A stretch of 64,000 nt of DNA from the NCBI RefSeq assembly GCF_014652555.1, contig NZ_BMZA01000003.1, positions 1 to 64,000 on the forward strand, in the 5' to 3' direction. Numbering within the stretch: position 1 is the stretch's first letter; the number at the start of each line of letters is the position of its first letter. The translations under genes were made by a program, and so were the position numbers. Below the pieces are notes generated by a model. It was not told where the DNA came from. It worked only from the letters and a program-made list of their open reading frames with translations, and made no database searches. Source of the DNA: Novosphingobium colocasiae. GTDB lineage: Bacteria > Pseudomonadota > Alphaproteobacteria > Sphingomonadales > Sphingomonadaceae. Of this stretch, positions 52,334-61,708 are shown one piece after another.

Positions 52334-53701
52334 ATGCCTGACGATCCGGACGTGACCGCACCCCCCGAAAAATCCGCGATCAGCCGCATCTTCATCAATG
52401 TCGCGTGGCTGATGGGGGGCAAGGGGTTCGCGGCAATCTGCAGCGTCATCTACCTCGCGCTCATGGCGCGTGGTCTGGGCGTCAAGGGTTTCGGCCACTT
52501 CTCGCTGATCGCGGGCACCGGCCAGGCGCTCAGTGCCATCGCCGGCTTCCAGACCTGGCGGGTCGTCGTGCGCTATGGCGTCGAATACGTTCATCACGCG
52601 CAATGGGACAAGTTCGGCCGCCTGGTAGCGATCTGCGCGATCATGGATGTCGTCGGCGCCATCGGCACATGCGCGCTGGCGGCGATCCTGATCTATGGCT
52701 TCGCCGATGCGCTGGACCTCAACCCGGCCTACATCGATCTGGCGTTCTACTATTGCGTCGCCTCGGCGTGGACGCTGAACTCGGCGATGACGGGCGTTCT
52801 GCGCACGCTTGACCGGTTCGAGGCGATCGCCATCCTGGAAGCGATCCCGCTGTTCGGACGACTGGTCGCCGCGCTGATCGTATGGTGGATCGGCCCGACA
52901 GTGGCGGGCTTCCTGATCGGCTGGGCCCTCGCATCGCTGATCGGCGCGGCGCTGTTCTGGGTCGAAGCCTGGCGTCGCGCACCGCAGGCGCTGACGCTGG
53001 CGAACCTCGTCGGCTGGCGGTGTGGACTGCAGGAAAATCCGGGCATCTGGCGCTTCCTGTGGGTGACCTATTCGGGCTCCACGATCGATGCGGCGACCAA
53101 GCAGGGGCCGCTGCTGGCGGTCGGTGCGCTGGCGGGAACCCGGTCGGCGGGCCTGTTCCGCATGGCCAGCCAGCTCGCGCAATCGCTCAGCAAGCTTTCG
53201 ACCACCATTACCCGCGCGGTCTACCCCGAACTGGCGCGGGCGCGGGTGACCGCCGATTTCGTCGATTTCCGCCGCCTGGCGATCCGGCTCAGCCTGATGG
53301 CGGGCGGGGCGGGTCTGGTCGTCGTGCTCGTCGCCTTGCTGTTCGGCCGCCAGATACTGGGGCTGATCGGCGGAGACGGGTTCGGCAATGGCGCTGCGGT
53401 GCTGGTGCCGCTGACCATCGCGGCAAGCTTCGATCTCGCCAGCCTGGCTTTCGAACCGGTGCTGCACTCGACCGGCCATGCCCGCCTGTCGCTGGCCGCG
53501 CGGATCGCCGCCGTCGTCGTGCTGGGGATCGGCCTGTTCGCGCTGGCCGGCCATGGCGCTACCGGTGCGGCATGGGCGGTCATGATCTCGGGGCTCGTCT
53601 GCTATGTGATGATGGGCGCGATGGCGCTGTGGGCGCTACGCCACAAGGTGCCGGTCGCTCCGGATGACATCCTCGAACAAGGTCTCTCGACTGGCGAATA
53701 G
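52334..53701 (+). CDS. Lipopolysaccharide/polysaccharide flippase (MOP superfamily, Wzx-like)
   Basis: A 455-aa integral membrane protein with about 12-14 hydrophobic helices and the Wzx-type N-terminus NVAWLMGGKGFAAICSVIYL. It probably moves a lipid-linked saccharide or phosphoglycan across the inner membrane. It follows the two glycerophosphotransferase-like genes by 45 bases on the same strand, so it may export their product. The start is the ATG at 52334. The 3' end runs to just before the M20 gene. Confidence 0.85.
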   Translation: MPDDPDVTAPPEKSAISRIFINVAWLMGGKGFAAICSVIYLALMARGLGVKGFGHFSLIAGTGQALSAIAGFQTWRVVVRYGVEYVHHAQWDKFGRLVAICAIMDVVGAIGTCALAAILIYGFADALDLNPAYIDLAFYYCVASAWTLNSAMTGVLRTLDRFEAIAILEAIPLFGRLVAALIVWWIGPTVAGFLIGWALASLIGAALFWVEAWRRAPQALTLANLVGWRCGLQENPGIWRFLWVTYSGSTIDAATKQGPLLAVGALAGTRSAGLFRMASQLAQSLSKLSTTITRAVYPELARARVTADFVDFRRLAIRLSLMAGGAGLVVVLVALLFGRQILGLIGGDGFGNGAAVLVPLTIAASFDLASLAFEPVLHSTGHARLSLAARIAAVVVLGIGLFALAGHGATGAAWAVMISGLVCYVMMGAMALWALRHKVPVAPDDILEQGLSTGE

Positions 53702-53720
53702 GAACGGGTATGGTGCGCGG

Positions 53721-54950
53721 ATGCTTCAGAACCCCGATCGCTTGCTCGACGAGGCGCGCACACTCGCCGCCGACATCGTCGCGCTGCGCCGTGCCATCCA
53801 TGCCGAGCCGGAGCTGGGGCTGCATACCCCGCTGACGCGCGACAAGATTCGCGCGGCGCTGGCCGGGCTGCCGCTGGAATGGGTTGAAGGGCCGTCGACC
53901 ACCGGGCTGGTCGCTACCTTGCGCGGCGGGGCCGGTGCGGGTCCCTGCGTGCTGCTGCGCGGCGATATGGACGCGCTGCCGATGCCGGAAGAAACCGGGC
54001 TGGAATTCGCCTCGGCCGTGCCCGGCGTGATGCACGCCTGCGGCCACGATGCGCATGTGGCGATGCTGGCCGGCGCGGCGCGGCTGTTGTGCGCGCGGGC
54101 GGAAAGCCTGGCCGGCGAAGTGCGCTTCATGTTCCAGCCGGGCGAGGAAGGCCACCACGGCGCGCGCTTCATGCTGGACGATGGGCTGCTGGGCGGTGGG
54201 GATAGCGGCATCGCCCTGCCCGACGCCGCGTTTGCGCTGCATGTCATGCCTAACGCCCCGCACGGCCTGATCGGCGGGCGCGAAGGCGCGCTGCTGGCGG
54301 CGGCGGACCAGATCGGCATCGTCGTCTCCGGGCGCGGTGGCCATGCGTCGATGCCGCACGATACGCTCGATCCGGTGCCGGTGGCCTGCGAGATCGTCAG
54401 CGCGCTGCAGGCGCTGGTGGCGCGGCGCTACAGCGTGTTCGATCCGGTCGTCGTCACTATCGCGAAGATCGAGGCCGGCACCACCCACAACGTCATCCCC
54501 GACAGCGCGCGGCTGACCGGCACCATGCGCACCCTGTCGCCTGCGAACCGCGCCCGGTTGCAGGCCGACATCACCCGGCTGGCGGAGGGCATCGCCGCCG
54601 CGCACGGGATGGCGGCGGAGGTCACCATCCTCGAAGGCTTCCCGCCCACCTTGTGTGATGGCCGCGCGGTTACTTTCGGGGAGCAGGTTGCGCGCGATCT
54701 CTATGGCCCGCAGGCCTTCCTGCGCCTGCCTGATCCGATCATGGGTGCCGAAGACTTCGCCTATGTGCTGGAGAAAGTGCCCGGCGCGATGTTCTTCCTC
54801 GGCGTCGCGCACGAAGGCGCAGACTGGCAGCACTGTTGCGGCATCCATTCGACCAGGATGATGGTCGACGAAACGGTGCTGCCGCAAGGGGCCGCCTATC
54901 TCGCCCGGCTGGCCGAAGCGTTCCTCGCGCAGGGCGGCTGGGAGCGGTAG
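53721..54950 (+). CDS. M20-family metallo-amidohydrolase (hippurate/amino-acid acylase type)
   Basis: A 409-aa amidohydrolase of the M20D group. The metal ligands sit in LLRGDMDALPMPE, HACGHDAHVAMLAG, FQPGEEGHHG and HVMPNAPHG, with a lid domain (GRGGHASMPHDTLDP) and a C-terminal GAEDFAYVLEKVPGAMFFLG. It hydrolyses an N-acyl or aryl amide of an amino acid; the substrate is not predictable. The ATG at 53721 (MLQNPDRLL) is chosen, 19 bases after the flippase stop; an earlier in-frame ATG at 53664 would overlap the flippase gene. Confidence 0.92.
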   Translation: MLQNPDRLLDEARTLAADIVALRRAIHAEPELGLHTPLTRDKIRAALAGLPLEWVEGPSTTGLVATLRGGAGAGPCVLLRGDMDALPMPEETGLEFASAVPGVMHACGHDAHVAMLAGAARLLCARAESLAGEVRFMFQPGEEGHHGARFMLDDGLLGGGDSGIALPDAAFALHVMPNAPHGLIGGREGALLAAADQIGIVVSGRGGHASMPHDTLDPVPVACEIVSALQALVARRYSVFDPVVVTIAKIEAGTTHNVIPDSARLTGTMRTLSPANRARLQADITRLAEGIAAAHGMAAEVTILEGFPPTLCDGRAVTFGEQVARDLYGPQAFLRLPDPIMGAEDFAYVLEKVPGAMFFLGVAHEGADWQHCCGIHSTRMMVDETVLPQGAAYLARLAEAFLAQGGWER

Positions 54951-54973
54951 AACGCTTGCGGGAAGGCATCGCC

Positions 54974-55009
54974 CCCGTTCGTATGTCGATTGCGCTCGAT
55001 ACGAACGGG
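54974..55009. repeat. Degenerate dispersed palindrome, copy 3
   Basis: CCCGTTCGTATGTCGA and TCGATACGAACGGG form an imperfect hairpin over TTGCGC in the gap between the convergent M20 and glutamate dehydrogenase genes. It keeps only the outer part (CCGTTCGT ... ACGAACGG) of the elements at 11008 and 29594. Confidence 0.65.
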
Positions 55010-55073
55010 AGAATGGCTTGCCCACTCCCCCCAAATCGTTTTTCCCGGGCCAGCAGAGGACGCCCCCGCCGGC

Positions 55074-58000
55074 CTACCGGCCCAGCAGGTTGCGGGCCTG
55101 CCCGGCCAGTTGCGCCAGCATCGCGGCGGTGGTCGGCACCGCCGTTTCGGCGCGGGCCACGGTCATGCGATAGGCGCGGATCGCCTGCGAGTGTTCGCGC
55201 ATCCACGTTTCGCAGGCGGCGGACAGATCGGCGCGGCCATCCTTGGTGGCCGCGAGACCGGCCAGGAAGTCCAGCCGCATCTGCTGGAAATCGCGCGCGA
55301 GGCCGGCGACCAGCAAGCGTTCCCATGGGTCGGACGGGTTCATGATGGCCGCCGTGGACTGTGCCCAGTCCAGCCCCAGCCCGGCACCCAGCCGGGTGAA
55401 CGCGGCGACCAGATCGAGCGGGGCGATCCGCGTCTGATCGGCCAGCGCCGCCACCCCGACCGCGCCGTCAAGGTCGAACAGCCGCAGGACATCGTCCAGT
55501 GCATCGGCCGGTGCGCCCAGCGCGGCCAGCCGGTCGCGCATCGCCTGGCCCTGCGCCACCGTAACCTCGCCCAGGACGTCAGGCGGGATGTCGGACAGTG
55601 CCGCCATGCCCTTTGTCAGCCGCGCGAGCAAAGCCGATGGCGTCTGCTCTCCCGCGCCGGCACGCAGCAGGTCGGCCATGTGGCCGCGTGTGGCGATGGC
55701 GAGCCGCTCGAACAGGGCCAGACGCGCCTGTTCGGGCATCGGTTCCGTTTCCAGCCGCGTCCAGGTCGCTTCCAGGCCCAGCAGTTCCTCGGCCAGGACG
55801 AAGGCTGCGGCGACCTGGGACAACGACGCGCCTTCCTCCTCCGCCAGCTCGAACGGATGGACGATACCCAGCCGGTTGACGATGCGGTTGGCGAGCTTGG
55901 TGGCGATGATTTCTCCGGCCAGCCGGTGCTCGCGGATCGGCCGGGCGAATTTGGCACGCATCGGTTCCGGGAAAGCGGCCATCAGCATCGGCACCATCAC
56001 CGGATCACCCGCCAGGCGGCTCTGCTCGATCGCGTCCTGCAGCATCAGCTTGGCGCTGGACAGCAGCACCGCCAGCTCGGGCCGGGTCAGCCCGCGCCCG
56101 TCGAGCGCGCGGCGCTGGAGGACGTCGTTGTCGGCCAAGCCTTCGGTGCGCCGATCCAGGCCGCCGCGTTCTTCCAGCAGTTCGGTCAGCCGCATGTGTG
56201 CGGGCAGCGCTTCGGCACCGCCGCGTTCGGCGATGGACAGGGCCAGCGCCTGCAGCCGGTTATCCTCCAGCACCAGCGCCGCCACTTCGTCGGTCATCTC
56301 ACGCAGCAGGGTGACGCGGCGCGCTTCGGACAGCTTGCCTGCGCGCTTCGCCGCCGCCAGCGCGATCTTGATGTTGACCTCGTTGTCCGAACAATCGACG
56401 CCGGCCGAATTGTCGATGAAGTCGGTGTTGATCCGGCCGCCGCGCCCGCCATCGCCCTTGAGCGCGAATTCGATGCGCCCGGCCTGCGTCACGCCCAGGT
56501 TCGCACCTTCGCCGATGACACGCGCGCCGACTTCGTTGGCGCTGACCCGCAGCGCGTCGTTGGCGGGATCGCCTACGGCGGCGTTGTTCTCGCCCGATGC
56601 CTTGACGTAAGTGCCGATGCCGCCGAACCACAGCAGGTCCACCTTGGCCCACAGGATCGCCGATATCAGCGAATCCGGGTCCACTTCGGGTACCTGGAAG
56701 GCCAAGGCGTCGCGCACTTCCTGGCTGAGCGGGATGGATTTCATGGTGCGCGGGAACACACCGCCGCCCTGGCTGATCAGGGTGCGATCGTAATCGTCCC
56801 AGCTTGAAACCGGCAGATCGAAAAGCCGCTTGCGTTCGGCCCAGCCGGTTTCGGGATCGGGGTCGGGATCGAGGAAGATGTGCCGGTGATCGAAAGCGGC
56901 GACCAGCCGGATGGCGCGGGACAGCAGCATGCCGTTGCCGAAGACGTCGCCAGACATATCGCCCACGCCGACCACGCGGACGGGATCGCTCTGCACGTCC
57001 ACGCCCATTTCGGCGAAGTGGCGGCGCACCGAAAGCCAGGCACCGCGCGCGGTGATGCCCATCGCCTTGTGATCGTAGCCGTTGGAGCCGCCGCTGGCGA
57101 AAGCATCGTCGAGCCAGAAATCGGCGCTCTGGGCGATCCGGTTGGCAACGTCGGAGAACCGCGCGGTGCCCTTGTCTGCGGCGACGACGAAATAGGGGTC
57201 TTCACCGTCGCGGGCGATCACATCGGCGGGATGGACGACCATGCCTTCAACGATGTTGTCGGTGACCGAAAGCAGGGTCGAGATGAACACTTCGTAGGCC
57301 GCCTGCCCTTCCGCTGCCCAGCCGGCGCGGTCCAGCGCCGGGTCCGGCAGTTGCTTGGGGTAGAAGCCGCCCTTGGCCCCGGCGGGAACGATGACCGCGT
57401 TCTTGACCTTCTGCGCCTTCATCAGGCCGAGGATCTCGGTGCGGAAGTCGTCGCGCCGGTCCGACCAGCGGATCCCGCCGCGCGCGATCGGGCCCGAGCG
57501 CAAGTGAATGCCTTCAAGCCGTCGCGAATAGACGAAGATCTCGCGCCATGGCACCGGCTTGGGCAAGCCGGGCACGGCAGCGGAATCGATCTTGAAGGCC
57601 AGCGCCACCTGCCCGGCGGGGGCAAAGGCGTTCGTGCGCAACACTGCGCGGACCACGGCCAGATAGAGCCGCAGGATGCGATCGTCGTTGATCGCGCTGA
57701 CGGCGGCGAGCGCGGTGCGGATCGCGTCTTCCGCCTGCTTCGCCGCGCCGTCGCGGCTGCCCTTGAATGCGGGATCGTGCAGCGCGCGGAACAGGTCGAT
57801 CAGCCCCAGCGTGACCGCAGGTGCGGCATGCAGGGCATCGACCACCGTGGTCAGCCCGATGTTCATCCCGCCCTGGCGCATATAGCGATACCAGGCGCGC
57901 AACCAGTTGGTTTCCCGCTTGGACAGGCCGTGCCCGGTGACAAGGCGGTTGAACGGATCGTTCTCACTCCCCCCGTTAAGGACGCCGCACAGCGAATCCT

Positions 58001-59957
58001 CGATCATCGGGGCCAGCTTCAACACATCGGCGGCGTCCCGTCCGGCGGGCAGGTCCAGGGTGAAATCGTGGATGGTGCCGATCCGCCCGCCATCCAGCGG
58101 GGTCGGCATCTCGCCCAGCACGTGGAAACCGAAATTTTCCAGCGCCGGCACTGCATCGGACAGCGGCAGGCTGCCTTCGGCTTGGTATATCTTGAGCTGC
58201 AGCCGCCCGTCGCACGCCCCGTCGCGGCAATAGAGCCGGGCGTCGCGGTGCCCGGCCGGGCGCTCGCCGCCGCTGCCTTCACCGGTGACAACCTTGCGCA
58301 TGTGGGCAATGTCGATCGCTGCTTCGGCGGCTCCGTAATCGCTGCGGTATGCCATCGGGAAGGCATCGGCGAAGCGCGCTGCCATCGCCGCCGCGCGGCT
58401 GACGTCGCCCTGCGCCGCCAGTGCGGCTTCCACCGCTTCGGGCCAGCCGCGCAGCATCTGCTGCAACCGCTGGTCAAGATCGGCTTCGTCCGGCGTATGC
58501 AGGCCATCGCGGATGTCGAGCGTGAAGCGCAGCATCGCGAGGTTGCCGGCTTCCACCTGCAAGCTCCAGTCCAGCGTGGCGGCGCTGGCGCTTTCCTCCA
58601 CCATCGCCTGCACCCGCCGCCGCAACTGAGTGGAAAGCATGTCGCGCGGCAGCCAGACAAACGCCACCAGATGGCGCAGCAACGGAGCGCGCGCCAGCAT
58701 CAGGCGGGGGCGCGGTCGATCGACCAGCCCGGTCATCGCCGTGGCCAGTCGAACCACGTCCTCCTCGTCGAGCCCCAGCACCAGATCGTGCGGCAGGCTG
58801 GTCATCGCATGGGCCAGCGCCTTGCCGGTGTGGCCGTTGGGATCGAACCCCAGCCGCGTGCCCATCGCCGCAAGCTGCCAGCGCATGCGCGGCACCCGAT
58901 CGGGGGCCGCGGCCAGCGCGGCGCTGGTCCAGATGCCGGCGTGGACCGACAGCGCAGTGACGGTGCCGTCAGCGATCACCGGCACCAGCAGCAGATCCAG
59001 CGGGACCCGGCGGTGGACGGTGGCGATGCGGTTGGCCTTGACGATCAGCGGGCTGCGCACCTGTCCGCGCTTCATCTGCGCGTCGAAGGCGGCGAAGGCG
59101 CGAGCATAGCTCTCGTCCGAAAGGATGCCCTTGTCGCCGCGCTTGCAGATGCCCAGCACATCGGAATGGCGGCCACCGCGCGAGCGGGTGACATGCCCCA
59201 GTTGAGTCAGCATGCCGCCGGCGAACCAGCGCAGCAGTTCCGCGCCTTCGGCATCGGCATTGCGATCGGCATCGCGGTTCATCGTCGCGACCATGCGCTG
59301 CCAGTCGCTGACCGCCAGCCGCACGTCCTCCAGCGTGTTTTCGAGCAACCGCAGCAGATCGCGCCGGCCACGCGAATCGACGCGATCGGTCTCGATGTAG
59401 ATCATCGATTCGCGCAAGGTGCCGTCAGTGCGCTCGGCGGGCAGGGCGATCAGCCGGCCCTTGGCATCACGGCGCACGGCCAGCACCGGATGCGCCAGCC
59501 GGTCGATCACCAGCCCGCGCGAAGCGATCGCGGCGGCGACCGAATCGACCAGGAACGGCATGTCGTCGTTGACGATGGCGATGCGCAGGAACCGCCGCTC
59601 CTCCGCCGCCGAAGCCAGCGCGATCGCCGGTTCGCCGACCGTGCGCTGCGCCGCCGCCTCGATCAGGAAGCGCCCCGCCTCGTCGATCCAGCTCTCGCTC
59701 GCGCCGGCGGCCGAATGGCTGGCCCCGGCCCCGCGCGCGGTCGCCTCGCCGGGCAACAGGCTGTCGCGGATGCCGGCGGCAATCGCCTGCTCCAGCCGCG
59801 CCCCTTTGCCGCCGCGCGGGGTGCCGGGGCCGCCCTTGTCGTGCAGGGTCAGGTCGATCGCGCTCATTTCGCTCTCCGCAATGACCACGCCGGACGAGGG
59901 TGCGACCCGGGTGGAAGTCCCCGCGCTTCTGCGGCGCGATCTGGTCTTTTGGGTCAT
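55074..59957 (-). CDS. gdh: NAD-specific glutamate dehydrogenase, large (180-kDa class)
   Basis: A 1627-aa GDH of the L_180 class, interconverting glutamate and 2-oxoglutarate with NAD. It has a long N-terminal regulatory region with ACT-like segments (about 1-600) and the catalytic Glu/Leu-dehydrogenase core: GPIARGGIRWSDRRDDFRTE, QKVKNAVIVPAGAKGG, and the Rossmann region with GVGDMSGDVFGNGML. A C-terminal helical domain follows. The ATG at 59957 has AGGAA six bases upstream. The size is typical of the class in alphaproteobacteria. The large plus-strand frame opposite it is a shadow. Confidence 0.95.
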   Translation of the reverse strand: MTQKTRSRRRSAGTSTRVAPSSGVVIAESEMSAIDLTLHDKGGPGTPRGGKGARLEQAIAAGIRDSLLPGEATARGAGASHSAAGASESWIDEAGRFLIEAAAQRTVGEPAIALASAAEERRFLRIAIVNDDMPFLVDSVAAAIASRGLVIDRLAHPVLAVRRDAKGRLIALPAERTDGTLRESMIYIETDRVDSRGRRDLLRLLENTLEDVRLAVSDWQRMVATMNRDADRNADAEGAELLRWFAGGMLTQLGHVTRSRGGRHSDVLGICKRGDKGILSDESYARAFAAFDAQMKRGQVRSPLIVKANRIATVHRRVPLDLLLVPVIADGTVTALSVHAGIWTSAALAAAPDRVPRMRWQLAAMGTRLGFDPNGHTGKALAHAMTSLPHDLVLGLDEEDVVRLATAMTGLVDRPRPRLMLARAPLLRHLVAFVWLPRDMLSTQLRRRVQAMVEESASAATLDWSLQVEAGNLAMLRFTLDIRDGLHTPDEADLDQRLQQMLRGWPEAVEAALAAQGDVSRAAAMAARFADAFPMAYRSDYGAAEAAIDIAHMRKVVTGEGSGGERPAGHRDARLYCRDGACDGRLQLKIYQAEGSLPLSDAVPALENFGFHVLGEMPTPLDGGRIGTIHDFTLDLPAGRDAADVLKLAPMIEDSLCGVLNGGSENDPFNRLVTGHGLSKRETNWLRAWYRYMRQGGMNIGLTTVVDALHAAPAVTLGLIDLFRALHDPAFKGSRDGAAKQAEDAIRTALAAVSAINDDRILRLYLAVVRAVLRTNAFAPAGQVALAFKIDSAAVPGLPKPVPWREIFVYSRRLEGIHLRSGPIARGGIRWSDRRDDFRTEILGLMKAQKVKNAVIVPAGAKGGFYPKQLPDPALDRAGWAAEGQAAYEVFISTLLSVTDNIVEGMVVHPADVIARDGEDPYFVVAADKGTARFSDVANRIAQSADFWLDDAFASGGSNGYDHKAMGITARGAWLSVRRHFAEMGVDVQSDPVRVVGVGDMSGDVFGNGMLLSRAIRLVAAFDHRHIFLDPDPDPETGWAERKRLFDLPVSSWDDYDRTLISQGGGVFPRTMKSIPLSQEVRDALAFQVPEVDPDSLISAILWAKVDLLWFGGIGTYVKASGENNAAVGDPANDALRVSANEVGARVIGEGANLGVTQAGRIEFALKGDGGRGGRINTDFIDNSAGVDCSDNEVNIKIALAAAKRAGKLSEARRVTLLREMTDEVAALVLEDNRLQALALSIAERGGAEALPAHMRLTELLEERGGLDRRTEGLADNDVLQRRALDGRGLTRPELAVLLSSAKLMLQDAIEQSRLAGDPVMVPMLMAAFPEPMRAKFARPIREHRLAGEIIATKLANRIVNRLGIVHPFELAEEEGASLSQVAAAFVLAEELLGLEATWTRLETEPMPEQARLALFERLAIATRGHMADLLRAGAGEQTPSALLARLTKGMAALSDIPPDVLGEVTVAQGQAMRDRLAALGAPADALDDVLRLFDLDGAVGVAALADQTRIAPLDLVAAFTRLGAGLGLDWAQSTAAIMNPSDPWERLLVAGLARDFQQMRLDFLAGLAATKDGRADLSAACETWMREHSQAIRAYRMTVARAETAVPTTAAMLAQLAGQARNLLGR

Positions 59958-60120
59958 ACCGGTTCCTGCCTCTCGATCCTGCCTTACCGTCCCATCCGGA
60001 CAATGCCGGAGGCCGGGTTTATAATTGGGCAACGCAGTCAGGCTTGGCGGGTTTCGGCCAAAGCTCCGGTCGCGCTGGCTTGCCGATGTTGGGCGTTGCG
60101 TAAAAAAGCGCAAGGCATTT

Positions 60121-60150
60121 TTGAAGCATATTGCGTCGAATTGATATATT
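60121..60150 (+). promoter_or_regulatory. Candidate promoter of the Excalibur-domain gene
   Basis: TTGAAG (60121-60126) and TATATT (60145-60150) are separated by 18 bases in an AT-rich patch that stands out in this GC-rich DNA. The start codon at 60222 is 72 bases downstream. Confidence 0.4.
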
Positions 60151-60221
60151 ATTTCGCGGGTTCTGTGTCGTCGGGCGGTCCTTTTGGGGAATCATTAACC
60201 GCCCGGCCGTAGTGAGACAGG

Positions 60222-60596
60222 ATGGCTGGCAAACCGCATCTGCATCTCGTGAAGAAGCGCAACCGGATCACCGTTTCTCCCGGTCGGCCGGTTGGAAAGC
60301 ACCCGTCCATTGCCCGCTTCATCCTTGGGGCGGCCATTGCAGGAGGCATCGCCGGCGTCGCCAGCGTTGCACTCAGCGAGGATAACACGGCCGAAATGTC
60401 CAACAGCATGCCATCAGCGGCGTTTGCCGCCGGGGTTACCCGCGCGAATCAGCCACCTCCGGGCGCGTTTTACCGCAACTGCGAAGCGGCTCGTGCGGCC
60501 GGCGTTGCCCCGCTCTATGCCGGTGAACCTGGTTATCGTGGAGGGATGGATGCGGACGGGGACGGCATAGCGTGCGAGCCATATCGCGGGTGGTAA
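60222..60596 (+). CDS. Excalibur calcium-binding domain protein
   Basis: A 124-aa protein with a basic N-terminus (KPHLHLVKKRNRITV), one transmembrane segment (ARFILGAAIAGGIAGVASVA) and a C-terminal Excalibur domain. That domain runs NCEAARAAGVAPLYAGEPGY ... MDADGDGIACEPY, with the DxDxDGxxCE calcium-binding loop and the paired cysteines. It should be anchored in the inner membrane with the domain outside. Excalibur domains occur with surface nucleases and other envelope proteins; here it stands alone. The start is the ATG at 60222. Confidence 0.88.
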   Translation: MAGKPHLHLVKKRNRITVSPGRPVGKHPSIARFILGAAIAGGIAGVASVALSEDNTAEMSNSMPSAAFAAGVTRANQPPPGAFYRNCEAARAAGVAPLYAGEPGYRGGMDADGDGIACEPYRGW

Positions 60597-60613
60597 AACA
60601 ACGCGCGCGTCTT

Positions 60614-60690
60614 TGGCGCGCCCGGCAGGGTTCGAACCTGCGGCCCCAAGCTTAGAAGGCTCGTGCTCTATCCAGCTGAGCTACGGGCGC
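60614..60690 (-). tRNA. tRNA-Arg (anticodon TCT)
   Basis: Read on the minus strand, a full cloverleaf can be drawn: acceptor GCGCCCG/CGGGCGC, D arm AGCTCAGCTGGATAGAGC, anticodon stem CGAGC/GCTTG with loop CTTCTAA, T arm GCAGG-TTCGAAC-CCTGC, discriminator G and encoded CCA. The anticodon is TCT (codon AGA). It is 77 bases long. Confidence 0.95.
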
Positions 60691-60800
60691 GCGCGGGGAT
60701 CGCCATAGCGTGGTTCTTGGCCGGCGCAAACCGTGCGTGCGTGGACGTCCCCGGCAACTTCGCGCTATGCGGCGGCGATGCTGCGGGTTACCGGTGGGCG

Positions 60801-61673
60801 ATGCAGCAATCCTCCTCTTCCCCGGCCTCGGCTTCGCTGGCCCGGCTTGACGGCCGGTCGGGCGCGCGCCGGCACTTCCGGCTGTTCGATTATGCGATGG
60901 TCGCGTTCGTCGCGATCCTGCTGCTGTCGAACCTGATCGGTGCGGCCAAGCTATCGTGGATCGACGTATCGGGCGCGGTCAGCGCGACGCCGTGGCTGCC
61001 TTGGCACTGGCTGGTGAACGATAGCGGGAAGATGCTGTTCGGAGCGGGCATCCTGTTCTTCCCGGTCAGCTATGTGCTGGGCGACGTGCTGACCGAGGTT
61101 TACGGCTATGCCAACGCCCGCCGGTGCGTGTGGGCCGGGTTCTTCGCGCTGATCTTCATGGCGTTCATGAGCTTCGTGGTGGTCGCCATGCCGTCTGCCG
61201 CCGAATGGGGCTGCGCGCAGAGCGGCGATCCCGCTTATGCCGGGCTGGTCAAGGCGAGCAGCGCGGGGGCGGTCTGCCAGTCCACGTATGTCTCGGTGTT
61301 CGGCAGCACCTGGCGGATCGTGCTGGCATCGCTGCTGGCGTTCTGGGCGGGCGAATTCGTCAATTCCTTCGTGCTCGCGCGCATGAAAGTGATGACTGAG
61401 GGCCGCTTCCTGTGGATGCGCACGATCGGATCGACGGTGTTCGGCGAAGGCGTGGATAGTTTGATCTTTTACCCCGTCGCCTTCCTCGGCACCTGGGAGA
61501 CGCATTCGGTGGTGGTGGTGATGGTCACCAACTGGGCGCTCAAAGTGACATGGGAAGTGGTGCTGACGCCGGTGACCTATGCCGTCGTCGGCTTCCTCAA
61601 GCGCCACGAAGGGGTCGATGTGTTCGATGACAACACCGACTTCTCGCCGTTCGCCAAGGCCCCGGTGGCCTGA
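60801..61673 (+). CDS. yhhQ: Queuosine precursor transporter (YhhQ family)
   Basis: A 290-aa inner-membrane protein of the YhhQ/vitamin-uptake family with about six helices. Family marks are LLLSNLIGAAKLSW, FPVSYVLGDVLTEVYGYANA, WAGEFVNSFVLARMKVMTEG and TIGSTVFGEGVDSLIFYPVA. These proteins take up preQ0/preQ1 for tRNA queuosine synthesis. It has an unusually long segment between helices 3 and 4 (PSAAEWGCAQSGDPAYAGLV). The ATG at 60801 is chosen; the open frame starts earlier, inside the tRNA. No riboswitch was recognised upstream. Confidence 0.85.
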   Translation: MQQSSSSPASASLARLDGRSGARRHFRLFDYAMVAFVAILLLSNLIGAAKLSWIDVSGAVSATPWLPWHWLVNDSGKMLFGAGILFFPVSYVLGDVLTEVYGYANARRCVWAGFFALIFMAFMSFVVVAMPSAAEWGCAQSGDPAYAGLVKASSAGAVCQSTYVSVFGSTWRIVLASLLAFWAGEFVNSFVLARMKVMTEGRFLWMRTIGSTVFGEGVDSLIFYPVAFLGTWETHSVVVVMVTNWALKVTWEVVLTPVTYAVVGFLKRHEGVDVFDDNTDFSPFAKAPVA

Positions 61674-61708
61674 TCCGGCGCTGATCTGCCCCTCCTGTTG
61701 CCCGTGCC

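Noticed and set aside
56880..60212. 1110-codon plus-strand frame opposite glutamate dehydrogenase
   Set aside because: Shadow frame of a very long GC-rich gene; no recognisable domains and no promoter or ribosome site.
60614..60690. tRNA-Arg as an integration site of a mobile element
   Set aside because: No integrase, direct repeat of the tRNA end or atypical gene content flanks it; the neighbours look like core genes.
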